Source: Cervus elaphus (lineage: Eukaryota; Chordata; Mammalia; Artiodactyla; Cervidae). From it: a DNA stretch of 64,000 bases. Every line of letters starts with the position of its first letter. The stretch's first letter is position 1. The notes beneath the pieces were generated by a model. The model ran no database searches, was not told the origin of the DNA, and saw only the letters and a list, made by a program, of their open reading frames with translations. This document shows, piece by piece, positions 35,644 to 48,363 of the stretch. A program made the position numbers and the translations under genes. Location of the stretch: the NCBI RefSeq assembly GCF_910594005.1, contig NW_025316721.1, forward strand, positions 310,001-374,000, given 5' to 3'.

Positions 35644-36439
35644 TTACAACAAGCACCTCAAGAGGAGGCTTCTCTCAGCTCTAGGTTTGTGAGAGGGACC
35701 CTGAGTTTGCGGCCTCAAGTGGAATGGACACCGCGATGCCCTGACTCGAAATAAGGCCGGATATCCCTGCAGTGACTTGAATGCAGGCTCGTCTTGCATC
35801 TCCCAAGACGAAAGGATGTCTGAATCCCCTGTGGAGACCACAGAGAAAAACCTAGTTCCCCACCTCATCGCGACCGGAGGCCTCACATCCTTTGAAAACT
35901 CCAGAGGTACGCGGAGATCAGTGCCTCCAAAGGAGACGATGCCTGACTCCTCGTGAAACTTGATAGGAGTCTCAGGATTCCTGTGGCACGTGGAAAGGGA
36001 CCCTTGGTCTCCCGCCTCAGCTGGAGAGGCGTCCCAATTGCCCTGCCAAGCCTCCAGGAGAATCCCGAGTTGTCCCTCGCAACTAGGCAGGAGTCCTGAC
36101 GTCGCTGAACAAACACGTGGGTGGAAGGGCCATCCCCGTCGTAACTCGAGAATATACCCCAGGTTCCCGCCGCAACTCGAGAAAAACCATGAGACTTCAC
36201 CCTCGCCGCCAGATGAGGCCCGATTCCCCTGCAATGCGTGCAGAGCAATTCCGTGTTGCACATCACACATGGAAGGAGACTTAATTTCCTTGATGGCACT
36301 CCAGAGAAACCCCAAGAACACTGTTTCAAGGCTAGAGGGATTCTGAGGTCACTGTAGCAACACGAAAGTGCTCCGTGGACTAAAAATCAACTCGAGATGA
36401 GAGGTTAGTCCCTGGCTTCGACTCCAGAGGAATACCACC
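35644..36439. repeat. Monomer 45
   Basis: 796 bp. TTACAACAAG, AGGTTTGTG, GAGTCTCAGG (as at 30882), GCCTCCAGGAG, CGCCGCCAGATG, CTGCAATGCG, CATGGAAGGAGAC, GGGATTCTGAGG (BamHI site lost). Confidence 0.95.
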
Positions 36440-37233
36440 TTACCACAAGCACCTCAAGAGGAGGCTTCTCTCAGCTCTAGGTATGTGAGAGGGACCCTGA
36501 GTTTGCAGCCTCAAGTGGAATGGACACCGCGATGCCCTGACTCGAAATAAGGCCGGATATCCCTGCAGTGACTTGAATGCAGGCTCGTCTTGCATCTCCC
36601 AAGACGAAAGGATGTCTGAATCCCCTGTGGAGACCACAGAGAAAGACCTAGTTCCCCACCACATCGCGACCGGAGGCCTCACATCCTTTGAAAACTTCAG
36701 AGGTATGCGGAGATCAGTGCCTCCAAAGGAGACGATGCCTGACTCCTCGTGAAACTTGATAGGAGTCCCAGGATTCCTGTGCACGTGGAAAGGGACCCTT
36801 GGTCTCCCGCCTCAGCTGGAGAGGCGTCCCAATTGCCCTGCCAAGCCTCGAGGAGAATCCCGAGTTGTCCCTCGAAACTAGGCAGGAGTCCTGCCGGCGC
36901 TGAACAAACACGTGGTTGGAAGGGCCATCCCCGTCGTAACTCGAGAATATACCCCAGGTTCCCGCCGCAACTCGAGAAAAACCATGAGACTTCCCCCTCG
37001 CCATGATATGAGGCCCGATTCCCCTGCACTGCGTGCAGAGCAATTCCGTGTGGCACATCACACATGAAAGGAGCCTTGATTTCCTTGATGGCACTCCAGA
37101 GAAACACCAAGAACACTGTTTCAAGGCTAGCGGGATCCTGAGGTCACTGTAGCAACAGGAAAGAGCTCCGTGGACCAACAATCAAATCGAGATGAGAGGT
37201 TAGTCCCTGGTTTGACTCCAGAGGAATACCACC
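36440..37233. repeat. Monomer 46
   Basis: 794 bp; single bases are lost at CTGTGCACGTGG and GGTTTGACTCC. CCACATCGCG, CTGCCGGCGCTG, CCATGATATGAGG, GTGTGGCACATC, CTAGCGGGATCC, AATCAAATCGAG. Confidence 0.95.
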
Positions 37234-38019
37234 TTACCACAAGCACCTCAAGAGGAGGCTTCTCTCAGCTCTAGCTATGTGCTGAGTTTGCGGCCTCAAG
37301 TGGAATGGACACCGCGATGCCCTGGCTCGAAATAAGGCCGGATATCCCTGCAGTGACTTGAATGCAGGCTCGTCTTGCATCTCCCAAGACGAAAGGATGT
37401 CTGAATCCCCTGTGGAGACCACAGAGAAAGACCTAGTTCCCCACCTCATGGCGACCGAGGGCCTCACATCCTTTGAAAACTCCAGAGGTACGTGGAGATC
37501 AGTGCCTCCAAAGGAGACGATGCCTGACTCCTCGTGAAACTTGATAGGTGTCCCAGGATTCCTGTGGCACATGGAAAAGGACCCTTGGTCTCCCGCCTCA
37601 GCTGGAGAGGCGTACCAATTGCCCTGCCAAGCCTCGAGGAGAATCTCGAGTTGTCCCTCACAACTAGGCAGGAGTCCTGACGTCGCTGAACAAACATGTG
37701 GGTGGAAGGGCCATCCCAGTCGTAACTCGAGAATATACCCCAGGTTCCCGCCACAACTCGAGATAAAGCATGAGACTTCCCCTCGCCGCGAGATGAGGCC
37801 CGATTTCCCTGCACTGCGTGCAGAGCAATGCCGTGTTGCACATCACACATGAAAGGAGCCTTGATTTCCTTGGTGGCACTCCAGAGAAACCCCAAGAACA
37901 CTGTTTCAAGGATAGAGGGATCCTGAGGTCACTCTAGCAACACGAAAGAGCTCCGTGGACCACAAATCAACTCGAGATGAGAGGTTAGTCCCTGGCTTCG
38001 ACTCCAGAGGAATACCACC
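37234..38019. repeat. Monomer 47, 9-bp deletion
   Basis: 786 bp: the same nine-base loss (CTATGTGCTGAG) as at 33269, plus one base in CTTCCCCTCG. Private: CCCTGGCTCG, GACCGAGGGCC, GATAGGTGTCCC, GAATCTCGAG, GAGATAAAGC. Confidence 0.95.
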
Positions 38020-38814
38020 TTACAACAAGCACCTCAAGAGGAGGCTTCTCTCAGCTCTAGGTTTGTGAGAGGGACCCTGAGTTTGCGGCCTCAAGTGGAA
38101 TGGACACCGCGATGCCCTGACTCGAAATAAGGCCGGATATCCCTGCAGTGACTTGAATGCAGTCTCGTCTTGCATCTCCCAAGATGAACGGATGTCTGAA
38201 TTCCCTGTGGAGACCACAGAGAAAGACGTAGTTCCCCACCTCATCGCGACCGGAGGCCTCACATCCTTTGAAAACTCCAGAGGTACGCGGAGATCAGTGC
38301 CTCCAAAGGAGACGATGCCTGACTCCTTGTGAAACTTGATAGGAGTCCCAGGATTCCTGTGCACGTGGAAAGGGACACTTGGTCTCCCGCCTCAGCTGGA
38401 GAGTCGTCCCAATTGCCCTGCCAAGCCTCGAGGAGAATCCCGAGTTGTCCCTCGAAACTAGGCAGGAGTCCTGACGTCGCTGAACAAACACGTGTGTGGA
38501 AGGGCCATCCCCGTCGTAACTCGAGAATATACCCCAGGTTCCCGCCGCAACTCGAGAAAAACCATGAGACTTCCAACTCGCCGCGAGATGAGGCCTGATT
38601 CCCCTGCACTGCGTGCAGAGCAATTCCGTGTTGCACATCGCACATGAAAGGAGCCTTGATTTCCTTGATGGCACTCCAGAGAAACCCCAAGAACACTGTT
38701 TCAAGGCTAAAGGGATGCTGAGGTCACAGTAGCAACACGAAAGAGCTCCGTGGACGAAGAATCAACTCGAGATGAGAGGTTAGTCCCTGGCTTCGACTCC
38801 AGAGGAATACCACC
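38020..38814. repeat. Monomer 48
   Basis: 795 bp. TTACAACAAG, GATGAACGG, GACGTAGTTCC, CTGTGCACGTGG, CCTCGAAACTAGG, TTCCAACTCGCC, GGCTAAAGGGATGC, GGACGAAGAATC. A near copy lies at 62687. Confidence 0.95.
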
Positions 38815-39610
38815 TTACCACAAGCACCTCAAGAGGAGGCTTCTCTCAGCTCTAGGTATGTGAGCGGGACCCTGAATTTGTAGCCTCAAGTGGAATGGAC
38901 ACCTAGATGCCCTGACGCAAAATAAGGCCGGATATCCCTGCAATGACTTGAATGCAGGCTCGTCTTTCATCTCCCAAGACGAAAGGATGTCTGAATCCCC
39001 TGTGGAGACCACAGAGAAAGACCTAGTTTCCCACCTCATCGCGACCGGAGGCCTCACATCCTTTGAAAACTCCAGAGGTACGCGGAGATCACTGCCTCCA
39101 AAGGAGACGATGCCTGACTCCTCGTGAAACTTGATAGGAGTCCCAGGATTCCTGTGGCACTTGGAAAGGGACCCTTGGTCTCCCGCCTCAGCTGGAGAGG
39201 CGTCCCAATTGCCCTGCCAAGCCTCGAGGAGAATCCCGAGTTGTCCCTCGCAACTAGGCAGGAGTCCTGACGTCGCTGAACAAACACGTGGGTGGAAGGG
39301 CCATCCCCGTCGTAACTCGAGAATATACCCCAGGTTCCCGCCGCAACTCGAGAAAAACCATGAGACTTCCCCCTCGCCGCGAGATGAGGCCCGATTCCCC
39401 TGCAATGCGTGCAGAGCAATTCCGTGTTGCACATCACACATGAAAGGAGCCTTAATTTCCTTGATGGCACTCCAGAGAAACCCCAAGAACACTGTTTCAA
39501 GGCTAGAGGGATCCTGAGGTCACTGTAGCAACACGAAAGAGCTCCGTGGACCAAAAATCAACTCGAGATGAGAGGTTAGTCCCTGGCTTCGACTCCAGAG
39601 GAATACCACC
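38815..39610. repeat. Monomer 49
   Basis: 796 bp. GAGCGGGACC, GAATTTGTAGCC, CACCTAGATGCC, GACGCAAAATAAGG, TCTTTCATCTCC, GCACTTGGAAAGG. A near copy begins at 63483. Confidence 0.95.
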
Positions 39611-40406
39611 TTACCACAAGCACCTCAAGAGGAGGCTTCTCTCAGCTCTAGGTATGTGAGAGGGACCCTGAGTTTGCGGCCTCAAGTGGAATGGACACCG
39701 CGATGCCCTGACGCAAAATAAGGCCGGATATTCATGCAGTGACTTGAATGCACGCTCGTCTTTCATCTCCCAAGACGAAAGGATGTCTGAATCACCTGTG
39801 GAGACCACAGAGAAAGACCTAGTTCCCCACCTCATCGCGACCGGAGGCCTCACATCCTTTGAAAACTCCAGAGGTACGCGGACATCAGTGCCTCCAAAAG
39901 GGACTATGCCTGACTCCTTGTGAAACTTGATAGGAGTCCCAGGATTGCTCTGGCACGTGGAAAGGGACCCTTGGTCTCCCGCCTCAGCTGGAGAGGCGTC
40001 CCAATTGCCCTGCCAAGCCTCGAGGAGAATCCCGACTTGTCCCTCGCAACTAGGCAGGAGTCCTGCCGTCGCTGAACAAACACTTGTGTGGAAGGGCTAT
40101 CCCAGTCGTAACTCGAGAATATACCCCAGGATCCCGCCCCAACTCGAGAAAAACCATGAGACTTCCCCCTCGCCGCGAGATGAGGCCCGATTCCCCTGCA
40201 CTGCGTGCAGAGCAATTCCGTGTTGCACATCACACATGAAAGGAGCCTTGATTTCCTTGATGGCACTCCAGAGAAACCCCAAGAACACTGTTTCAAGGCT
40301 AGAGGCATCCTGAGGTCTCTTTAGCAACGCGAAAGAGCTCCGTGGACCAAAAATCAACTCGAGATGAGAGGTTAGTCCCTGGCTTCGACTCCAGAGGAAT
40401 ACCACC
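39611..40406. repeat. Monomer 50, C-like right half
   Basis: 796 bp. GACGCAAAATAAGG, TATTCATGCAG, GAATGCACGCTCG, GCGGACATCAG, AAAAGGGACTATG. C-like CACTTGTGTGG and GGTCTCTTTAGC but without AGCTCGAGAGG. Confidence 0.95.
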
Positions 40407-41202
40407 TTACCACAAGCACCTCAAGAGGAGGCTTCTCTCAGCTCTAGGTATGTGAGAGGGACCCTGAGTTTGCGGCCTCAAGTGGAATGAACACCGCGAT
40501 GCCCTGACTCGAAATAAGGCCGGATATCCCTGCAGTGACTTGAATGCAGGCTCGTCTTGCATCTCCCAAGATGAAAGGATGTCTGAATGCCCTGTGGAGA
40601 CCACAGAGAAAGACCTAGTTCCCCACCTCATCGCGACCGGAGGCCTCACATCCTTTGAAAACTCCAGAGGTACGCGGAGATCAGTGCCTTCAAAGGAGAC
40701 GATGCCTGACTCCTCGTGAAACTTGATAGGAGTCCCAGGATTCCTGTGGCACGTGGAAAGGGACCCTTGGTCTCCCGCCTCAGCTGGAGAGGCGTCCGAA
40801 TTGCCCTGCCAAGCCGGGAGGAGAATCCCGAGTTGTCCCTCGCAACTAGGCAGGAGTCCTGACGTCGCTGAACAAACACGTGTGTGGAAGGGCCATCCCC
40901 GTCGTAACTCGAGAATATACCCCAGGTTCCCATCGCAACTCGAGAAAAACCATGAGACCTCCCCCTCGCCGCGAGATGAGGCCCGATTCCCCTGCACTGC
41001 GTGCAGAGCAATTCCGTGTTGCACATCACACATGAAAGGAGCCTTGATTTCCTTGATGGCACTCCAGAGAAACCCCAAGAACACTGTTTCAAGGCTAGAG
41101 GGATCCTGAGGTCACTGTAGCAACACGAAAGAGCTCCGTGGACCAAAAATCAACTCGAGATGAGAGGTTAGTCCCTGGCTTCGACTCCAGAGGAATACCA
41201 CC
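40407..41202. repeat. Monomer 51, type D
   Basis: 796 bp. First unit of the six-monomer repeat. GGAATGAACACC, GAATGCCCTG, GTGCCTTCAAAG, GTCCGAATT, GCCGGGAGG, GTTCCCATCG, GAGACCTCCC. Confidence 0.95.
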
Positions 41203-41997
41203 TTACCACAAGCACCTCAAGAGGAGGCTTATCTCAGCTCTAGGTATGTGAGAGGGACCCTGAGATTGCGGCCACAAGTGGAATGGACACCGCGATGCAC
41301 TGACGTGAAATAAGGCCGGATATCCCTGCAGTGACTTGAATGCAGGCTCGTCTTGCATCTCCCAAGATGAAAGGATGTCTGAATCCCCTGTGGAGACCAC
41401 AGAGAAAGACCTAGTTCCCCACCTCATGGCGACCGGAAGCCTCACATCCTTGGAAAACTCCAGAGGTACGCAGAGATCAGTGCCTCCAAAGGAGACGATG
41501 CCTGACTCCTCGTGAAAATTGATAGGAGTCCCAGGATTCCTGTGGCACGTGGAAAGGGACCCTTGGTCTCCTGCCTCAGCTGGAGAGGCGTCCTAATTGC
41601 CCTGCCAAGCCTCGAGGAGAATCCCGAGTTGTCCCTCGCAACTAGGCAAGAGTCCTGCCGTCGCTGAAGAAACACGTGGGTGTAAGGGACATCCCCGTCG
41701 TAAATCGAGAGTATACCCCAGGATCCCGCCGCAACTCGAGAAAAACCATGAGACTTCCCCATCGCCGCGAGATGAGGCCCGATTCCCCTGCACTGCGTGC
41801 AGAGCAATTCCGTGTTGCTCATCACACATGAAAGGAGCCTTGATTTCCTTGATGGCACTCCAGAGAAACCCCAAGAACACTGTTTCAAGGCTAGAGGGAT
41901 CCTGAGGTCACTGTAGCAACACCAAAGAGCTCCGTGGACCAAAGTTCAACTCGAGATGAGAGGTTAGTCCCTGGCTTCGACTCCAGAGGAAACCACC
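41203..41997. repeat. Monomer 52, type E
   Basis: 795 bp. GAGATTGCGG, GTGAAAATTGATAGG, GTCCTAATTGCC, TAAATCGAGAG, GTTGCTCATC, AACACCAAAG. Confidence 0.95.
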
Positions 41998-42793
41998 TTA
42001 CCACAAGCACCTCAAGAGGAGGCTTCTCTCAGCTCTATGTATGTGAGAGGGACCCTGAGTTTGCGGCCTCAAGTGGAATGGACACCGCGATGCCCTGACT
42101 CGAAATAAGGCCTGATATCCCTGCAGTGACTTGAATGCAGGCTCGTCTTGAATCTCCCAAGACGAAAGGATGTCTGAATCCCCTGTGGAGACCACAGAGA
42201 AAGATCTAGTTCCCCACCTCATCGCAACCGCAGGCCTCACATCCTTTTAAAATTCCAGAGGTACGCAGAGATCAGTGCCTCCAAAGGAGACGATGCCTGA
42301 CTCCTCGTGAAACTTGATAGGAGTCCCAGGATTCCTGTGACACGTGGAAAGGGACGCTTGGTCTCCCGCCTCAGCTGGAGAGGCATCCCAATTGCCCTGC
42401 CAAGCCTCGAGGAGAATCCCGAGTTTTCCCTCGAAACTAGGCAGGAGTCCTGACTTCGCTGAACAAACACGTGGGTGGAAGGGCCGTCCCCGTCGTAACT
42501 CGAGAATATACCCCAGGTTCCTGCCGCAACTCGAGAAAAACCATGAGACATCCCCCTCGCCACGAGATGAGACCCGATTCCCCTGCACTGCGTGCAGAGC
42601 AATTCCGTGTTGCACATCACACATGAAAGGAGCCTTGATTTCCTTGATGGCACTCCTGAGAAACCCAAAGAACACTGTTTCAAGGCTAGAGGGATCCTGA
42701 GGTCACTGTAGCAACACGAAAGAGCTCCGTGGACCATAAATCAACTGGAGATTAGAGGTTAGTCCCTGGCTTCGACTCCAGAGGAATACCACC
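41998..42793. repeat. Monomer 53, type F (TTTTAAAATT subtype)
   Basis: 796 bp. CTATGTATG, CTTGAATCTCC, TTTTAAAATTCC, CTGTGACACG, GGGCCGTCC, GAGACATCCCC, CTCCTGAGAAACC. Confidence 0.95.
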
Positions 42794-43589
42794 TTACCAC
42801 AAGCACCTCAAGAGGAGGCTTCTCTCAGCTCTAGGTATGTGAGAGGGACCCTGAGTTTTCGGCCACAAGTGGAATGGACACCGCCATGCTCTGACTGGAA
42901 ATAAGGCTGGATATCCCTGCAGTGACTTGAATGCAGGCTCGTCTTGCATCTCCCAAGACGAAAGGATGTCTGAATCCCCTGTGGAGACCACAGAGAAAGA
43001 CCTAGTTCCCCACCTCATCGCGACCTGAGGCCTCACATCCTTTGAAAACTCCAGAGGTACGCGGAGATCAGTGCCTCCAAAGGAGACGATGCCTGACTCC
43101 TCGTGAAACTTCTTAGGAGTCCCAGGATTCCTGTGGCACGTGGAAAGGGACCCTTGGTCTCCCGCCTCAGCTGGAGAGGCATCCCAATTGCCCTGCCAAG
43201 CCTCGAGGAGAATTCCGAGTTGTCCCTCGCAACTAGGCTGGAGTCCTGACTTCGCTGAACAAACACGTGGGTGGAAGGGCCATCCCCGTCGTAACTCGAG
43301 AATATAACCCATGTTCCTACCGCAACTCGAGAAAAACCGTGAGACTTCCCCCTCGCCGTAAGATGAGGCCCGATTCCCCTGCACTGCATTCAAAGCAATT
43401 CCGTGCTGCACATCAAACATGAAAGGAGCCTTGATTTCCTTGATGGCACTCCAGAGAAACCCCAAGAAAACTGTTTCAAGGCTAGAGGGATCCTGAGGTC
43501 ACTGAAGCAACAGGAAAGAACTCCGTTGACCAAAAATCAACTCGAGAAGAGAGGTTAGTCCCTGGCTTCCAATCCAGAGGAATACCACC
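42794..43589. repeat. Monomer 54, type A
   Basis: 796 bp. GTTTTCGGCC, CGCCATGCTCTG, GCGACCTGAGG, AGGCTGGAGTCC, CCATGTTCCTACC, CATTCAAAGC, GAAGCAACAGG. Ends with TTCCAATCCAGAGG and CACCATACC. Confidence 0.95.
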
Positions 43590-44385
43590 ATACCACAAGC
43601 ACCTCAAGAGGAGGCTTCTCTCAGCTCTAGGTATGTGAGAGGGACCCTGAGTTTGCGGCCTCAAGTGGAATGGACACTGCGATGCCCTGACGCAAAATAA
43701 CGCCGGATATCCCTGCAGTGACTTGAATGCAGGCTCGTTTTGCATCTCCCAAGATGAAAGGATGTCTGAATCCCCTGTGGGGATCACAGAGAAAGACCTA
43801 GTTCCCCAACTCATCGCGACCGGAGGCCTCACATCCTTTGAAAACTCCAGAGGTACACGGAGATCAGTGCCTCCAAAGGAGACGATGCCTGACTCGTCGT
43901 GAAATTTTTTAGGAGTCCCAGGATTCCTGTGGCACGTGGAAAGGGACCCTTGGTCTCCCGCCTCAGCTCGAGAGGCGTCCCAAATGCCCTGCCAAGCCTC
44001 GAGGAGAATCCCGAGTTTTCCCTCGCAACTAGGCAGGAGTCCTGCCGTCGCTGAACAAACACTTGTGTGGAAGGGCTATCCCCGTCGTAACTCGAGAATA
44101 TACCCCAGGTTCCCGCCGAAACTCGAGAAAAACCATGAGACTTCCCCCTCGCCGCGAGATGAGGCCCGATTCCCCTGCACTGCGTGCAGAGCAATTCCGT
44201 GTTGCACATCACACAGGAAAGGAGCCTTGATTTCCTTGATGGCACTCCAGAGAAACCCCAAGAACACTGTTTCAAGGCTAGAGGCATCCTGAGGTCTCTT
44301 TAGCAACACGAAAGAGCTCCGTGGACCAAAAATCAACTCGAGATGAGAGGTTAGTCCCTGGCTTCGACTCCAGAGGAATACCACC
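43590..44385. repeat. Monomer 55, H-left/C-right
   Basis: 796 bp. The landmark is altered to ATACCACAAG. GACGCAAAATAACG, CTCGTTTTGC, GACTCGTCGTG, GAAATTTTTTAGG, AGCTCGAGAGG, CACTTGTGTGG, CACACAGGAAAGG. Confidence 0.95.
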
Positions 44386-45180
44386 TTACCACAAGCACCT
44401 CAAGAGGAGGCTTCTCTCAGCTCTAGGTATGTGAGAGGGACCCTGAGTTTGCGGCCTCAAGTGGAAAGGACACCGCGATGCCCTGACTCAAAATAAGGCC
44501 GGATATCCCTGCAGTGACTTGAATGCCGGCTCGTCTTGCATCTCCCAAGACGAAAGGATGTCTGAATCCCCTGTGGAGACCACAGAGAAAGACCTAGTTC
44601 CCCACCTCATCGCGACCGGAGGCCTCACCTCCTTTGAAAACTCCAGAGGTACGCAGAGATCAGTGCCTCCAAAGAAGACGATGCCTGATTCCTCGTGAAA
44701 CTTGATAGGAGTCCCAGGATTCCTGTGGCACGTGGAAAGGAACCCTTGGTCTCCCACTCAGCTGGAGAGGCGATCCAATTGCCGTGACAATCCTCGAGGA
44801 TAATCCCGAGATGTACCTCGCAACTAGGCATGAGTCCTGATGTCACTGAATAAACACGTGGGTGGAAGGGACATCCCCGTCGTAACTCGAGAATATACCC
44901 CAGGTTCCCGCCGCAACTCGAGAAAAACCATGAGACCTCCCCCTCGCCGCGAGATGAGGCCCGATTCCACTTCACTGCGTGCAGAGTAATTCCGTGTTGC
45001 ACATCACACATGAAAGGAGCCTTGATTTCCTTGATGGCACTCCAGAGAAACCCCAAGAACACTGTTTCAAGGCTAGAGGGATCCTGAGGTCATTGTAGCA
45101 ACACGAAAGAGCTCCGTGGACCAAAAATCAACTCGAGATGAGAGGTTAGTCCCTGGCTTCGACTCCAGAGGAATACCACC
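44386..45180. repeat. Monomer 56, D-left/B-right
   Basis: 795 bp. GACTCAAAAT, GCCGGCTCG, CTCACCTCCTTTG, TCCCACTCAG, GATGTACCTCG, GATGTCACTGAATAAAC, GATTCCACTTCACTG, CAGAGTAATTCC. Confidence 0.95.
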
Positions 45181-45976
45181 TAACCACAAGCAGCTCAAGA
45201 GGAGGCTTCTCTAAGCTCTAGGTATGTGAGAGGGACCCTGAGTTTGCGGCCTCAAGTGGAATGAACACCGCGATGCCCTGACTCGAAATAAGGCCGGATA
45301 TCCCTGCAGTGACTTGAATGCAGGCTCGTCTTGCATCTCCCAAGATGAAAGGATGTCTGAATGCCCTGTGGAGACCACAGAGAAAGACCTAGTTCCCCAC
45401 CTCATCGCGACCGGAGGCCTCACATCCTTTGAAAACTCCAGAGGTACGCGGAGATCAGTGCCTTCAAAGGAGACGATGCCTGACTCCTCGTGAAACTTGA
45501 TAGGAGTCCCAGGATTCCTGTGGCACGTGGAAAGGGACCCTTGGTCTCCCGCCTCAGCTGGAGAGGCGTCCGAATTGCCCTGCCAAGCCGGGAGGAGAAT
45601 CCCGAGTTGTCCCTCGCAACTAGGCAGGAGTCCTGACGTCGCTGAACAAACACGTAGGTGGAAGGGCCATCCCCGTCGTAATTCGAGAATATACCCCAGG
45701 TTCCCATCGCAACTCGAGAAAAACCATGAGACCTCCCCCTCGCCGCGAGATGAGGCCCGATTCCCCTGCACTGCGTGCAGAGCAATTCCGTGTTGCACAT
45801 CACACATGAAAGGAGCCTTGATTTCCTTGATGGCACTCCAGAGAAACCCCAAGAACACTGTTTCAAGGCTAGAGGGATCCTGAGGTCACTGTAGCAACAC
45901 GAAAGAGCTCCGTGGACCAAAAATCAACTCGAGATGAGAGGTTAGTCCCTGGCTTCGACTCCAGAGGAATACCACC
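45181..45976. repeat. Monomer 57, type D
   Basis: 796 bp. AACCACAAGCAGCTC and TTCTCTAAGC at the start (shared with 49160). Otherwise as 40407, with CACGTAGGTGG and GTAATTCGAGAA. Confidence 0.95.
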
Positions 45977-46771
45977 TTACCACAAGCACCTCAAGAGGAG
46001 GCTTATCTCAGCTCTAGGTATGTGAGAGGGACCCTGAGATTGCGGCCACAAGTGGAATGGACACCGCGATGCACTGACGTGAAATAAGGCCGGATATTCC
46101 TGCAGTGACTTGAATGCAGGCTCGTCTTGCATCTCCCAAGATGAAAGGATGTCTGAATCCCCTGTGGAGACCACAGAGAAAGACCTAGTTCCCCACCTCA
46201 TGGCGACCGGTAGCCTCACATCCTTGGAAAACTCCAGAGGTACGCAGAGATCAGTGCCTCCAAAGGAGACGATGCCTGACTCCTCGTGAAAATTGATAGG
46301 AGTCCCAGGATTCCTGTGGCACGTGGAAAGGGACCCTTGGTCTCCTGCCTCAGCTGGAGAGGCGTCCCAATTGCCCTGCCAAGCCTCGAGGAGAATCCCG
46401 AGTTGTCCCTCGCAACTAGGCAAGAGTCCTGCCGTCGCTGAAGAAACACGTGGGTGTAAGGGACATCCCCGTCGTAACTCGAGAGTATACCCCAGGATCC
46501 CGCCGCAACTCGAGAAAAACCATGAGACTTCCCCATCGCCGCGAGATGAGGCCCGATTCCCCTGCACTGCGTGCAGAGCAATTCCGTGTTGCTCATCACA
46601 CATGAAAGGAGCCTTGATTTCCTTGATGGCACTCCAGAGAAACCCCAAGAACACTGTTTCAAGGCTAGAGGGATCCTGAGGTCACTGTAGCAACACGAGA
46701 GAGCTCCGTGGCCCAAAAATCAACTCGAGATGAGAGGTTAGTCCCTGGCTTCGACTCCAGAGGAAACCACC
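45977..46771. repeat. Monomer 58, type E
   Basis: 795 bp. As 41203 with TATTCCTGCAG and GACCGGTAGCC. The end has CACGAGAGAGC and GTGGCCCAAAAATC instead of AAAGTTCAAC. Confidence 0.95.
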
Positions 46772-47567
46772 TTACCACAAGCACCTCAAGAGGAGGCTTC
46801 TCTCAGCTCTAGGTATGTGAGAGGGACCCTGAGTTTGCGGCCTCAAGTGGAATGGACACCGCGAAGCCCTGACTCGAAATAAGGCCTGATATCCCTGCAG
46901 TGACTTGAATGCAGGCTCGTCTTGAATCTCCCAAGACGAAAGGATGTCTGAATCCCCTGTGGAGACCACAGAGAAAGATCTAGTTCCCCACCTCATCGCA
47001 ACCGCAGGCCTCACATCCTTTTAAAATTCCAGAGGTACGCAGAGATCAGTGCCTCCAAAGGAGACGATGCCTGACTCCTCGTGAAACTTGATAGGAGTCC
47101 CAGGATTCCTGTGGCACGTGGAAAGGGACGCTTGGTCTCCCGCCTCAGCTGGAGAGGCATCCCAATTGCCCTGCCAAGCCTCGAGGAGAATCCCGAGTTT
47201 TCCCTCGAAACTAGGCAGGAGTCCTGACTTCGCTGAACAAACACGTGGGTGGAAGGGCCGTCCCCGTCGTAACTCGAGAATATACCCCAGGTTCCTGCCG
47301 CAACTCGAGAAAAACCATGAGACATCCCCCTCGCCACGAGATGAGACCCGATTCCCCTGCACTGCGTGCAGAGCAATTCCGTGTTCCACATCACACATGA
47401 AAGGAGCCTTGATTTCCTTGATGGCACTCCAGAGAAACCCAAAGAACACTGTTTCAAGGCTAGAGGGATCCTGAGGTCACTGTAGCAACACGAAAGAGCT
47501 CCGTGGACCATAAATCAACTGGAGATTAGAGGTTAGTCCCTGGCTTCGACTCCAGAGGAATACCACC
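46772..47567. repeat. Monomer 59, type F (TTTTAAAATT subtype)
   Basis: 796 bp. As 41998, with CGCGAAGCCCTG and GTGTTCCACATC. Confidence 0.95.
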
Positions 47568-48363
47568 TTACCACAAGCACCTCAAGAGGAGGCTTCTCTC
47601 AGCTCTAGGTATGTGAGAGGGACCCTGAGTTTTCGGCCACAAGTGGAATGGACACCGCCATGCTCTGACTGGAAATAAGGCTGGATATCCCTGCAGTGAC
47701 TTGAATGCAGGCTCGTCTTGCATCTCCCAAGACGAAAGGATGTCTGAATCCCCTGTGGAGACCACAGAGAAAGACTTGGTTCCCCACCTCATCGCGACCT
47801 GAGGCCTCACATCCTTTGAAAACTCCACAGGTACGCGGAGATCAGTGCCTCCAAAGGAGACGATGCCTGACTCCTCGTGAAACTTCTTAGGAGTCCCAGG
47901 ATTCCTGTGGCATGTGGAAAGGGACCCTTGGTCTCCTGCCTCAGCTGGAGAGGCATCCCAATTGCCCTGCCAAGCCTCGAGGAGAATTCCGAGTTGTCCC
48001 TCGCAACTAGGCTGGAGTCCTGACTTCGCTGAACAAACACGTGGGTGGAAGGGCCATCCCCGTCGTAACTCGAGAATATAACCCATGTTCCTACCGCAAC
48101 TCGAGAAAAACCGTGAGACTTCCCCCTCGCCGTAAGATGAGGCCCGATTCCCCTGCACTGCATTCAAAGCAATTCCGTGCTGCACATCAAACATGAAAGG
48201 AGCCTTGATTTCCTTGATGGCACTCCAGAGAAACCCCAAGAAAACTGTTTCAAGGCTAGAGGGATCCTGAGGTCACTGAAGCAACAGGAAAGAGCTCCGT
48301 TGACCAAAAATCAACTCGAAAAGAGAGGTTAGTCCCTGGCTTCGAATCCAGAGGAATACCACC
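47568..48363. repeat. Monomer 60, type A
   Basis: 796 bp. As 42794, with GACTTGGTTCC, CTCCACAGG, GGCATGTGG and CTCGAAAAGAG. Confidence 0.95.

Noticed and set aside
33269..39610. Possible transposon insertion or array boundary in the diverged patch
   Set aside because: All monomers stay in register with only 1-10 bp losses; there is no inserted sequence, target-site duplication or unique DNA.
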